64,000 nt of DNA, from contig CANIKY010000001.1 in NCBI GenBank assembly GCA_947468085.1, positions 1-64,000 of the forward strand. The letters run 5' to 3'. Position 1 is the stretch's first letter. Every line of letters begins with the position of its first letter. The notes below the pieces were generated by a model. The model saw nothing but the letters and a program-made list of their open reading frames with translations, searched no databases and was not told where the DNA came from. Origin of the DNA: Paracoccaceae bacterium. GTDB taxonomy: Bacteria; Pseudomonadota; Alphaproteobacteria; Rhodobacterales; Rhodobacteraceae. This document shows, piece by piece, positions 1-9,347 of the stretch. The translations under genes and the position numbers were made by a program.

Positions 1-9
1 GGGGCCGAG

Positions 10-1563
10 GTGGAAGAACTGCTTGACGCCCATGTTGCCGCCGCCATCCGTTCCAAAGCTTGCGGCTTTCAGGGGGTCGAGGTCTGGGCCGCCTACCATT
101 CCCTGCTGGATCAATTCTGGACCCCGTGGAGCAATCGGCGCACCGATCAATGGGGCGGGTCGCTGGAAAACCGCACCCGCTTTTCGCGCAGCCTGATCGA
201 TCGTATCCGCCAAACCTGCGGGCCAGATTTCATCATCGGGCTGGCCATCAGCTATTCCCCCGCCTATCCCGTGATGCTGAGCGATGCCGAAATGTGCGAG
301 ATTGTCGCGCTGCATGATGCCACCGGCGATGTCGACTATGTCACCTGCGGCTATGGCAGTTATTTGGATTTCGAAGGCATCATCCCGCCCTTCACCCACG
401 GCGAAAAGCTGACCACGCCCTTGACCGCGCAGCTGAAAGCCATCGCCAAACATGCCGTGATCACCTCAGAGGCGGGGGTTCGCACGCCAGATAACGCCGA
501 AACCATCATCGCCAGCGGCGAAGCGGACCTTGTCTCTATCGTGCGCGGCCAGATCGCAGACCCGCATCTGGCCCGCAAAACCACCGAAGGGCGCGCTGGC
601 GATATTCGCGGCTGTATATCTTGCAACCAGATGTGCTGGGGGCGGCGCAGCCGTGATTACTGGATTTCCTGCCTGATCAATCCGTCGGTCGGGCGCGAAT
701 TTGAATGGGGCGGCGATCGGTTCGAGGCGGCGCAAACGCCCCGCTCGGTGCTGGTCGTAGGCGCTGGCCCCGCAGGGTTAGAAGCCGCCCGTGCCGCAGC
801 CGAACGTGGCCACAGCGTTGAAATTGTCGAGGCCCTGCCCGTGATCGGTGGCCAATTCCGCCTTGCAGGCCAACAACCCCGCCGCGCGCAGATTTTGGAT
901 TTGTTGGGCTGGTATGAAGCCCAATTTGCCAAACTGGGCGTCAAACTGCGCCTGAACACCTATCTGGATGAGGGCGACATCGCCGCCCACCCCGCCGATA
1001 CCGTCATTGTGGCCACAGGTTCGCTGCCCGACGCGACAGGCTTTCAACGCTGGGTGCCCGGCCAAGAAACTCTGCCGGGTATCGACTTGGGCGGTGTCTG
1101 GTCGCCCGAAGCCGTTCTGCGGCGCGAGGCGCGGTTGGGCGACACCGTGGTGCTGTATGACGAAGGGTCAAACTGGCGCGGGGTGGGCACCGCTTGGGCC
1201 ATGGCCGAACAGGGCAAAAAGGTGATCCTTGTGACGCCAGAGGCTTTCGTTGGCAAAGAAATCGCCCGCACCGCCGCTGATGGCGCGGCACGCCGCCGGA
1301 TTGCGCAGTTGGGGGTAGAGTTTAAGACCGAACATTGCCTAAGTCGCTGGCACGGCAACGGCGTGACGATCCGCAATATGCTGACAGGAACCGAGGAAAC
1401 TATTGCTGCCTCAGCCCTTGTGATGTCTACCACCAACCGCGCTTTTGACCCGTTTCCCGAAACCTTCGCCGGCAAACAAACCCACCGCATCGGCGATTGC
1501 ACAGCACCGCGCTTGGCGGCCTATGCCTTTCACGAGGGGCGCAAACTGGCGCTGGCGCTCTAA
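10..1563 (+). CDS. Old-yellow-enzyme family NADH:flavin oxidoreductase / FAD-dependent demethylase (N-methylproline or dimethylamine dehydrogenase-like), 5' truncated by window
   Basis: TIM-barrel OYE segment (GFQGVEVWAAYHSLLDQFWTPWSNRRTDQWGGSLENR), Cys cluster CISCNQMCWGR, then FAD/NAD-binding GAGPAGLEAARAAAERGH. Confidence 0.85.
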   Translation: MEELLDAHVAAAIRSKACGFQGVEVWAAYHSLLDQFWTPWSNRRTDQWGGSLENRTRFSRSLIDRIRQTCGPDFIIGLAISYSPAYPVMLSDAEMCEIVALHDATGDVDYVTCGYGSYLDFEGIIPPFTHGEKLTTPLTAQLKAIAKHAVITSEAGVRTPDNAETIIASGEADLVSIVRGQIADPHLARKTTEGRAGDIRGCISCNQMCWGRRSRDYWISCLINPSVGREFEWGGDRFEAAQTPRSVLVVGAGPAGLEAARAAAERGHSVEIVEALPVIGGQFRLAGQQPRRAQILDLLGWYEAQFAKLGVKLRLNTYLDEGDIAAHPADTVIVATGSLPDATGFQRWVPGQETLPGIDLGGVWSPEAVLRREARLGDTVVLYDEGSNWRGVGTAWAMAEQGKKVILVTPEAFVGKEIARTAADGAARRRIAQLGVEFKTEHCLSRWHGNGVTIRNMLTGTEETIAASALVMSTTNRAFDPFPETFAGKQTHRIGDCTAPRLAAYAFHEGRKLALAL

Positions 1564-1567
1564 GAAT

Positions 1568-2218
1568 TCAGAAAGGGCAGGGGGCGGTAAATGTCATCCA
1601 TGCCCCACTGTCGGGGTGATGCAGGCTTAGGCTTTGGGCGTGCAGCATCAGGCGGGGGAAGGCTGCGGCCTGCCCCGTTGCATAGATCGGGTCGCCCAAA
1701 ATTGCATGGCCAAGGCTTAGCATATGCACCCGCAACTGGTGGCTGCGCCCCGTCAGCGGGAACAGATGCACCCGCGTTTCGCCCGCATCGCGCCCCAAAA
1801 CCACCCAATCCGTCACCGCCGCCCGCCCGTTGATTGCATCGACCATCTGGCGCGGGCGGTTGGGCCAATCAACCCCGATGGGCAGATCAACCCTGCCGCT
1901 GTCAGGCTGCACATCGCCAAACACCCGTGCGACATAGGTTTTCTTGGCTCGGCGTTGTTCGAATTCCTGCCCTAAAAACCCTTGCGCAGCCTTGTTGCGG
2001 GCAAAGATCATCACGCCGGAGGTGTCGCAATCCAGCCGATGCACCAGCAGCGTGCCCGGATAGGCCCGCCGCAGACGGGTTTCCAAACAATCCGCCCGCC
2101 CTTCGGTTTTGCCCGGTACCGACAACAGGCCCGAAGGTTTATCCGCCACCAAAATCGCGCGGTCTTCATAAACAATGCGCAGCGGCACGTCGGGCGGCGT
2201 ATAGGTAAACTCCATCAT
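1568..2218 (-). CDS. RluA-family pseudouridine synthase
   Basis: HRLDCDTSGVMIFARNKAAQ catalytic motif; LTGRSHQLRVHM. Confidence 0.9.
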   Translation of the reverse strand: MMEFTYTPPDVPLRIVYEDRAILVADKPSGLLSVPGKTEGRADCLETRLRRAYPGTLLVHRLDCDTSGVMIFARNKAAQGFLGQEFEQRRAKKTYVARVFGDVQPDSGRVDLPIGVDWPNRPRQMVDAINGRAAVTDWVVLGRDAGETRVHLFPLTGRSHQLRVHMLSLGHAILGDPIYATGQAAAFPRLMLHAQSLSLHHPDSGAWMTFTAPCPF

Positions 2219-3111
2219 ACGATGGTATGGCCAGCCGCCTTAAGACGCTCGGCCAAGTGGCGGATATGGGCTGGCCCCACCTCGCAGCACCCGCCGATGA
2301 TCGTGGCCCCCAACTCGACCCAAGCCATGGCGAAATCACTGTATTTTTCTGGCGTCAGATCATGGCGGTGGGTCAGTTCCTTGACCGTCGGCGCATCTTT
2401 CAGGAAGTTGCCAGATATATGGGTGAACCCGTTGGCATAGGCCCCAAAGGGCTTGCCCAAATCCTTCAACGCGCCCAAAGCCGCCGCCATCGATTCGGGC
2501 ACCGAGCAATTGGCCAGCATCGCGGCCACCGGATAATCGCGCACCAGTCGCGCCAGATCGGCCACGCGCTCACCCGAGCGTAGCAAAGCGCCGTCATGGT
2601 CATCGACTGACACCGACAGCCACACTGGCTTGCCCGCCGCCTGCGCGCCGACCAAAGCGCCTTCTGCCATCTCGACCGAGGCCATGGTTTCGCACAAAAT
2701 TACATCGACATGGGCTGCCAAAATTCGTGCAATTTCGGCGTATTTGGGAACGGCCACGTCCAAAGGCTGGGTCAGATCAGGACGATAAGACGCCATCAAA
2801 GGCCCCATCGACCCCGCAATCCGCCCCCCGCCATGGGCGGCCTTGGCCTCGTGCGCTTCGGCCAAGGCGCGCAGGTGTAGGGCGTGAAAGAGCGGGTCCA
2901 TCCCGGCACGTTCCAGCCGATCATGGTGAATAGCATAGGTGTTGGTCGTGGCAACCGTGGCGCCTGCGGCGAAGTAATCGGCGTGAATGTCGCGTACCAG
3001 ACCGGGGTGGTCGATCATCACACGGGTGGCCCAAAGTGGTGTTGGGTCATCGCCCGAGCGTGCGACCAGCTCTTGTCCCATGCCACCGTCAAGAAGGGTG
3101 ATTGCTGCCAT
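2215..3111 (-). CDS. Homocysteine S-methyltransferase family protein
   Basis: LLDGGMGQEL N-terminus and C-terminal GGCCEVGPAHI zinc-binding motif; 4-bp overlap with rluA-like gene; ORF can start at 3123. Confidence 0.9.
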   Translation of the reverse strand: MAAITLLDGGMGQELVARSGDDPTPLWATRVMIDHPGLVRDIHADYFAAGATVATTNTYAIHHDRLERAGMDPLFHALHLRALAEAHEAKAAHGGGRIAGSMGPLMASYRPDLTQPLDVAVPKYAEIARILAAHVDVILCETMASVEMAEGALVGAQAAGKPVWLSVSVDDHDGALLRSGERVADLARLVRDYPVAAMLANCSVPESMAAALGALKDLGKPFGAYANGFTHISGNFLKDAPTVKELTHRHDLTPEKYSDFAMAWVELGATIIGGCCEVGPAHIRHLAERLKAAGHTIV

Positions 3112-3148
3112 GTCGGCCTCCATCGCTGCTGGATAAAAATGTTAGCTA

Positions 3149-3529
3149 TCAAGCCTGCGCTTGGGGCGAAAGCCCCTCTGGCAGATCGTAGTAATCGCCC
3201 GCATCTTCCACATACCAATGGCTGGCGATCGAAAGCCCCGTTGGCCCATCCAACGCACCTGCGGCAAAGCTGATGGTTTCATCGCCTTCAAGCTGCCAAA
3301 ACAGGCTGGCCCCGCAAGTGTTACAAAACCCGCGCAGCGCCTGGGGCGAGGATTGAAACCATTTCAGGCTCTTGTCTTCGATCAAGGAAAACTGCGCCAA
3401 GGGCACGGAACTTGCCGCCCAAAAATGCCCCGAGGTTTTGCGGCACTGCGTGCAATGGCACGCAATCACAGGGCGCAGCGGCAAAGCTGCCTCAAACACC
3501 ACACCGCCGCAAAGGCACGATCCGCGCAT
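3149..3529 (-). CDS. GFA (glutathione-dependent formaldehyde-activating enzyme-like) family protein
   Basis: GSCLCGGVVFE, CHCTQCRKTSGHFWA, CNTCGASLFW zinc-Cys motifs. Confidence 0.9.
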   Translation of the reverse strand: MRGSCLCGGVVFEAALPLRPVIACHCTQCRKTSGHFWAASSVPLAQFSLIEDKSLKWFQSSPQALRGFCNTCGASLFWQLEGDETISFAAGALDGPTGLSIASHWYVEDAGDYYDLPEGLSPQAQA

Positions 3530-3981
3530 CAGTTCGCCTTTTCAAACACTTGGGCCAACAAAGGCACCAGCCAATCTTCATCGTCGCGGTCAAAGGCGGC
3601 AGGGGTGTCGCTGTCTAGATCCAAGACCCCCAACAGCTTCCCCGCCGCGTTCCATACCGGCAAAACCAGTTCTGATCGGGTGGACGACGCACAGGCGATA
3701 TGGTCAGCAAATGCGTCGACATCGGGCACATTCAGCACTCGACCTGACCGCGCCGCAGCCCCGCACACGCCGCGCGAAAATGGAATGACAAGACAGCCAT
3801 GCCCGCCCTGATAGGGGCCGATTTTCAGCACTTCGGGGGCCACCACGCGGTAAAACCCGGTCCAATCGGCGAAATCGTGGTGGTGGTGAATTTCGCAAAC
3901 CACCGTGGCCATCAGCGCCACGGTGTCCGTCTCGCCATGGGTCAAGGCAAGGATTGCGTCAGTAATCGCCTGCCTGTCCAT
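3529..3981 (-). CDS. GAF-domain free methionine-(R)-sulfoxide reductase (fRMsr-like)
   Basis: GPYQGGHGCLVIPFSRGVCGAAAR and DHIACASSTRSELVLPV typical of fRMsr. Confidence 0.85.
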   Translation of the reverse strand: MDRQAITDAILALTHGETDTVALMATVVCEIHHHHDFADWTGFYRVVAPEVLKIGPYQGGHGCLVIPFSRGVCGAAARSGRVLNVPDVDAFADHIACASSTRSELVLPVWNAAGKLLGVLDLDSDTPAAFDRDDEDWLVPLLAQVFEKAN

Positions 3982-3982
3982 C

Positions 3983-5596
3983 TTAATACCCCAAAGCGCA
4001 GCCGTCTTTGCGCGGGTCAGATGCCCCGATCAAGACGCCGCTGCCTTGCATCAGGATATTTTGCGCCCCACCCAAAGCATCGGGCGGGGTGACGACCTTA
4101 TGGCCCATCTGCGCCAGCGTGTCGCGCACGCCTTGGGAATAGCCGCGCTCGACCTCCATCCCGTCGACCCACGAAAAGCTGCGCGGGGCGTCGACGGCGG
4201 CTTGCGTGTCCAATCCGTAATCCACCAAGTTTGACACAAAGCGCGCGTGCCCCGTGGGTTGATAGGCCCCGCCCATTACGCCAAAGGGCATAATCACCTT
4301 GCCCTTGCGCTTCAGCATCCCTGGAATGATCGTGTGCATCGGGCGCTTGCCGCCCGCAAGCTCGTTCGGGTGCCCCTTGGTCAGGCTAAAGCCCGCGCCA
4401 CGGTTTTGGAAGATGACCCCGAACTCGGACGAGGCCAGCCCCGCCCCAAAGCCGTAATAGATTGAATAAATCAACGACACGGCCATGCGGTCACGGTCAA
4501 CCACGCTGATATAGATCGTGTCGCGGTGGACCGCCTCTGCCAGCGGGTTGGGGTTGGGCGCGGCGCGGTTGGGGTCGATCAGTGCCGCTAGTTTTGCGGC
4601 AGTTGCGTCTGACAGCATATGATCCAAACGGGGGCTGTGTTCGGCGATAAAGCGGTTGCGCGTGTCATAGGCAAGTTTACCGGCCTCGGCCTCGATATGG
4701 GCGCGCTGTGCGCCGAAAGGGTCCATCGACTTCAGATCAAAATGCTTAAGGATGTTCAGCATCAAGATGGCCGTGGCCCCTTGGCCGTTTGGCGGATGTT
4801 CCAACACGGTGACATCGCCGTAAGTGCCCGCCACAGGCTCACCCCAAGTGCAGGCGGTGGCTGCGAGGTCGTCAAGAGTATGCAGCCCCCCCAAAGCGTT
4901 TAGCGACCCAATCAAATCCTCGGCCACCTCGCCCTCGTAAAACCCTGCGCGGCCCTGCCTTGCAATGCGGCGCAGCACCTCGGCTTGGCCGGGGGCGCGG
5001 AAGATTTGGCCGGCTTTGGGAACGGCCCCGTCAAGCAAAAAGAAATCCCGCGCTTTGCCTTGCAAGAATGGCGCATCGTCGGCCCAGTCAAAAGCCACGC
5101 GCGGGGCGACGGGTACGCCCGCTTCGGCATAGTGAATGGCGGGGGCCAGAACATGGTCAAGGTCCAGCTTGCCCCAATCCGATGACAGGCGGCAAAAGGC
5201 ATCGATGGCACCGGGCAGGGTCACCGCCTCGACCCCGCGCAAGGGCACCGTGGTGTGGCCCGCATCGCGCAAAGCGTCAGCCGAAGCCGCCGCAGGGGCG
5301 CGGCCGGATCCGTTCAGGGCTAGAACCCTCTCGTCACCCGCAGGTTTCAGCAAAACAAAGCAATCCCCGCCAATCCCCGTCATCTGCGGTTCGCAAATGC
5401 CCAAAAGCACCGCCCCCGCGATGGCTGCATCCACCGCATTGCCACCCGATTTCAGGATTTCAACTGCCGCTTGGGCAGCAAGGGGATGCGATGTCGCCAC
5501 CATCCCGTTTGTGGCATAAACGGCCGACCGGCCGGGCATCTGAAAATCACGCATGGCGCACCTCTTTTGGTGCAGCCTAGGATGGATTGGGGCCAA
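3983..5596 (-). CDS. Gamma-glutamyltransferase family protein
   Basis: NGMVATSHPLAAQAAVEILKSGGNAVDAAIA, GIGGDCF, MGGAYQPTGHARFVSNLVDYGLD; start probably internal (~5554, MRDFQMPGRS). Confidence 0.88.
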   Translation of the reverse strand: MAPIHPRLHQKRCAMRDFQMPGRSAVYATNGMVATSHPLAAQAAVEILKSGGNAVDAAIAGAVLLGICEPQMTGIGGDCFVLLKPAGDERVLALNGSGRAPAAASADALRDAGHTTVPLRGVEAVTLPGAIDAFCRLSSDWGKLDLDHVLAPAIHYAEAGVPVAPRVAFDWADDAPFLQGKARDFFLLDGAVPKAGQIFRAPGQAEVLRRIARQGRAGFYEGEVAEDLIGSLNALGGLHTLDDLAATACTWGEPVAGTYGDVTVLEHPPNGQGATAILMLNILKHFDLKSMDPFGAQRAHIEAEAGKLAYDTRNRFIAEHSPRLDHMLSDATAAKLAALIDPNRAAPNPNPLAEAVHRDTIYISVVDRDRMAVSLIYSIYYGFGAGLASSEFGVIFQNRGAGFSLTKGHPNELAGGKRPMHTIIPGMLKRKGKVIMPFGVMGGAYQPTGHARFVSNLVDYGLDTQAAVDAPRSFSWVDGMEVERGYSQGVRDTLAQMGHKVVTPPDALGGAQNILMQGSGVLIGASDPRKDGCALGY

Positions 5597-5627
5597 GGGG
5601 AAGATGGCGCACCAAGGCGCTGCCGCC

Positions 5628-5954
5628 TTAGTTCATCTGAAATTGCAAAGGATAACGCCCATCGGTGAAATCGCCAAACAGATCAGCCAGATCGGGGTGG
5701 CCCACAGGCTCGCCCGTCTCATCCGGCACAAGGTTTTGCTCGGACACATAAGCCACATAATAGCTTTGTTCGTTTTCGGCCAAAAGGTGGTAAAACGGCT
5801 GCTCCTTTGAGGGGCGCATCTCTTCGGGGATGTTTTCGTACCATTCTTCGGTATTGGAAAACATTGCATCCACATCAAAGACAACGCCACGAAACGGGTG
5901 CTTGCGATGGCGCAGCACTTGTCCGATGTGGTATTTTGCAGCGGTTCTCAGCAT
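5628..5954 (-). CDS. hspQ: Heat shock protein HspQ (hemimethylated-DNA-binding YccV-like fold)
   Basis: YHIGQVLRHRKHPFRGVVFDVDAMF...QPFYHLLAENEQSYYVAYVSEQNLV. Confidence 0.88.
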   Translation of the reverse strand: MLRTAAKYHIGQVLRHRKHPFRGVVFDVDAMFSNTEEWYENIPEEMRPSKEQPFYHLLAENEQSYYVAYVSEQNLVPDETGEPVGHPDLADLFGDFTDGRYPLQFQMN

Positions 5955-6183
5955 CCGGTCACACTCCCTATACAGGGTTCATAATCCTGACATGCGCGCG
6001 TGTCCACCGACCAACACCTGTGCATTTGCCCCATTTGATGCACTTTGGAGGTAGGTCCGTGTCTTTTCGGGGCATGGCCCTGCTTGTTTTGCGCTTTCCC
6101 GCCCATGGCCCATGCTTACCCATTGGAGCGGTCGGAAATTTCGGTTAGGGTGCCGCAAAATAATCTGAACGCATGAGGGGTAG

Positions 6184-6765
6184 ATGAGCAGAGCTCTCCG
6201 TGCGTCGATCTTGTTGCTGTTTTTAGCCTCTTGTGGAGGTGGCAACTTTTCGGCGCCGCGCAATCTGGATGACGCCTGTTCGGTCGTTCAGCAAAGGCCA
6301 AGCTATTTGAAGGCGATGCAGGCCACCCAAAAGAAATGGGGCGTGCCTATTTCGGTGCAAATGGCTGTTTTGTATCAGGAATCCAAGTTTATCGGCAATG
6401 CGCGCACGCCGCATCAATATGCTTTGGGCGTCATTCCAATGGGGCGGCAAAGTTCGGCCTATGGCTATGCGCAAGCCCTTGATAGCACGTGGGATGATTA
6501 CCGTAAGGAACGCAACCGCGGCGGGGCGCGCCGGGATAACATTCGCGATGCCACCGATTTTATGGGCTGGTATATGGATACCACAACCAACGAGCTTGGC
6601 ATTTCCAAAACGGATGCGCAAAGCCAATATCTTGCCTATCACGAAGGTCGCAAAGGCTATGCGCGGCAAAGCCATAAGTCCAAGGGCTGGCTGATGGATG
6701 TCGCCGCCGAAGTGGGCAACCGCGCGCGCCTGTATCACAGCCAATTGTCGCGCTGCCTGCGCTAG
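6184..6765 (+). CDS. Transglycosylase SLT-like lipoprotein
   Basis: Lipobox-like LFLASCGGG; YQESKF...SSAYGYAQALDSTWDDYR lysozyme-like motif. Confidence 0.8.
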   Translation: MSRALRASILLLFLASCGGGNFSAPRNLDDACSVVQQRPSYLKAMQATQKKWGVPISVQMAVLYQESKFIGNARTPHQYALGVIPMGRQSSAYGYAQALDSTWDDYRKERNRGGARRDNIRDATDFMGWYMDTTTNELGISKTDAQSQYLAYHEGRKGYARQSHKSKGWLMDVAAEVGNRARLYHSQLSRCLR

Positions 6766-7367
6766 TTTTGCAGGCCGCGGCGCATGGATTCGGCGGCGAT
6801 GGAAAATAGGCTGCTGTCATAAGTGCCGCCCACTTGCAGCGGTGACAGGGTAACAGAGGTTTGCCCGCCCATGTCATCGGTGATGATCCATTGGGTCAGT
6901 GCCACAGGGGCGGGGCTAAAGACCAACTCGATCGTGCCATAGTCAGGGTGCTTGGGGTCTTGGGCCAACACATGGGTCATGCCCCCCACCTCGGCATGAG
7001 AGGCCACCATAGCCGAGGTGGCCAAATCAATCTTTGGCCCCAAGATCAGGTTCAAAGGCGTGCGCGCCAGCGGGTATTGCTCGGGCGGCTGATTGGATTT
7101 GGCATCAAAGATCGCGACCATCCGCCCAGAGGCCAGCACAAGGTTTTGGTCGGGCGGATCATATTCAAACCGCGCACGGTAGGGCCGCTGCAAGATCAAC
7201 CGCCCAGTTGCGGTGGAGCCGTCGCCATTGGTCTGCACAAACCGCGCCTCGGCGGTGGTCAGGCTGTTAAGATAGGCTGACAGGTCAGCCAAGGACACCT
7301 CTGCCGCAGGCGCAGCAAGGGGGGAGAGGGTAAGGGCGATGGCGGCGATGCTGCGAAGATGTTCCAT
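6762..7367 (-). CDS. lolA: Outer-membrane lipoprotein carrier protein LolA family
   Basis: Signal peptide then FVQTNGDGSTATGRLILQRPYRARFEYDPPDQNLVLASG. Confidence 0.88.
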   Translation of the reverse strand: MEHLRSIAAIALTLSPLAAPAAEVSLADLSAYLNSLTTAEARFVQTNGDGSTATGRLILQRPYRARFEYDPPDQNLVLASGRMVAIFDAKSNQPPEQYPLARTPLNLILGPKIDLATSAMVASHAEVGGMTHVLAQDPKHPDYGTIELVFSPAPVALTQWIITDDMGGQTSVTLSPLQVGGTYDSSLFSIAAESMRRGLQN

Positions 7368-7487
7368 GCAGCCACTATACGCCCAAGCGTGCTCGCTGCC
7401 ATCCCCCCAAAGCGTCACATCGCCGCGACAGGTGGGTGCAAAGCCGTCCAAGACAAGGTGATCAGCGGCCCCTAAGGCCTAAGTGTT

Positions 7488-7680
7488 GGGGCCGTCTGAG
7501 GGGCCTGCCAGTGGCAGGACCCTCGGCCCCTTGGTTGAAGGCCGAAGCCGCACACCAACAGGGTGTGGGCCCATTCCAGCGGTTGGAAAATCGGGGCGCG
7601 ACTGCCTGAGGCGGGCGCGTTTATCGCGCCTGCCCGTGGGCAGGCAGGCGCGGCCCGATTTGTCGCGGGACAAATCGGGG
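7488..7680. repeat. Dense cluster of hairpin-forming palindromes between lolA and an orphan ORF
   Basis: GGGGCCG(7488-7494)...CCTGCC agt GGCAGG a CCCT CGGCCCC(7524-7530); CCCGATTTGTC gcgg GACAAATCGGG (7654-7679); several smaller stems between. Confidence 0.8.
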
Positions 7681-7692
7681 GTGAACCACGAT

Positions 7693-8484
7693 TTACACAG
7701 CGAAACGGCGATCAAAAATCTGCGCGTATAGATTAATCGCTTCTGCGTGATTTTCTTCATCTAGGCCTGCAATATCTGATGTTGCTATTATACCTGATAT
7801 TTCTTTGTAGGTCACTTTAGTATTTACAATTTTAGATTCCCCTCTCGAGAACGAAAACATGGACGCGCAGATGGCACCAAGATAAGCCCAAGCTACAGTT
7901 CGTTGACTTTTGTGATCAGGAAAAAAAATTTTCGTTGTTGAGCCCTGCCTAAACCCACCCTTCCACCGTGCGAGAAGAATTTGATGTTCTCGCAAAATAC
8001 CAGATAAGCGGTCTGATACCGTTTTCTCGTCAGAAAGTTCGATGATATCTCTAAGGATCAGTGTCGTACTCTCTGAGATGCTAAGATCTTTGATAGATTT
8101 CTCCTCGAAAGCAGTCTTTCCAAGTTGATCTTCGAAGTCAGAAAACCTATTACTGTAGGTCATACCGTTTTTACAAAGATCACTAAGTTCCATTAATGCA
8201 TGCGGCAAGAAAGCGCGCGATGCTAAAAACTTCTTGTGCCGATTCTCAGTATTTATTGCATTTTGATTTTCAATATTGCAAAAAACACCAATAAGCGCCA
8301 GCGCTGATGCCGCAAGCGTGACACCAATAGTGAGGTGAGTGCTCAAGGGTGAGGCCAGACCATCGGCAACTGTCGATGAATTAAACCAGCACATAAAGAG
8401 TGTAAACTCGGCTCCAGCAAAAACTCCAAATGCCGTGTTTCTTAAGAGCAAGTCTATCGATTTCTTCTGGTTAATCTTGTACAT
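7693..8484 (-). CDS. Hypothetical membrane protein (two predicted N-terminal TM segments plus charged soluble domain)
   Basis: 263-codon ORF visibly AT-richer than surroundings; hydrophobic stretches NTAFGVFAGAEFTLFMCWF and LTIGVTLAASALALIGVFC. Confidence 0.65.
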   Translation of the reverse strand: MYKINQKKSIDLLLRNTAFGVFAGAEFTLFMCWFNSSTVADGLASPLSTHLTIGVTLAASALALIGVFCNIENQNAINTENRHKKFLASRAFLPHALMELSDLCKNGMTYSNRFSDFEDQLGKTAFEEKSIKDLSISESTTLILRDIIELSDEKTVSDRLSGILREHQILLARWKGGFRQGSTTKIFFPDHKSQRTVAWAYLGAICASMFSFSRGESKIVNTKVTYKEISGIIATSDIAGLDEENHAEAINLYAQIFDRRFAV

Positions 8485-8550
8485 CTATAGCTCCAAAAGT
8501 TTAAATGATTGGAAAAAAATAAATTTATTTAATTTTCGGTTGCTACCCTC

Positions 8551-8847
8551 TCACCTCTCCTCGATCAAGATCTCTCTTTTCCCTACATGGTTGGCCGCCG
8601 TAATCACGCTGTGCTCTTCCATCTGTTCCACCAGTTTGGCGGCTTTGTTGTAACCAATCCCCAGTTTGCGCTGGATATAGCTGGCCGAACATTTGCGGTC
8701 GCGTGCCACGATGGCCACGGCTTGGTCGTAAAGCCTGTCATCAAGCCCGTCGCCACCAAGGCCCAGAAGGCCGTCAATTTCGGCCGCGTCCTCGTCTTCG
8801 GGGCCTTCGACGACGCCCTCTTTGGTGTGTTTTGCGGCTGCGGCCAC
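8551..8847 (-). pseudogene. Isolated C-terminal (gamma, winged-helix) fragment of DNA translocase FtsK
   Basis: LYDQAVAIVARDRKCSASYIQRKLGIGYNKAAKLVEQMEEHSVITAANHVGKREIL is the FtsK gamma domain; no motor or membrane domain in window. Confidence 0.85.
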
Positions 8848-9121
8848 ACCATCCGAAAGATCCTGACCGACCTCAGAACTCTTTTGGCTCTGATGATTGC
8901 AGCGATCCTGTCGGCACTTTGCGCGATAGAACCGGCGCAGAGACCTGTCACCACTGCCTGATCTGGTTGTTCAAAGCGACAAACCAGTAAAAACTGGCCA
9001 AGACAAGCACGTTGACAGGTTCTTAGCCTAAGAAAGCCCAGATTCCGCTGCGATCACCAATCAGGTTCATCAGGCCATGCGCGCGCCGAAAGGCGAAATG
9101 AACGGTCAGCATTATCTTTCG

Positions 9122-9256
9122 TCAGCACAAGGTTGTAGCGTCTGGCACGGCCCAATCTAGGGTCGCCGCCTCAAGCAAGCTTTCATCCAGTGCAGTTTTT
9201 CGTCTGAGTGGCAGGTTGAACAGAACCTTGATCGTCAGGCAGAACTGGGTCGTGGT
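9122..9256 (-). mobile_element. Remnant of IS5-type transposase (N-terminal segment, interrupted by stop)
   Basis: Minus-strand translation TTTQFCLTIKVLFNLPLRRKTALDESLLEAATLDWAVPDATTLC* resembles the N-terminal signature of IS5-group transposases. Confidence 0.7.
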
Positions 9257-9347
9257 GTTAAAGCTAGACACAGTTGTGCAACACCCCGACTATGCCAAAC
9301 GAGATGTATACAACGCCACGTCACTTTCTTAATGTTTCGCTGATTCT

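Noticed and set aside
7483-7760. Small ORFs on both strands over the palindrome cluster
   Set aside because: Their translations simply reflect the inverted repeats (e.g. RPDLSRDKSG); no independent coding evidence.
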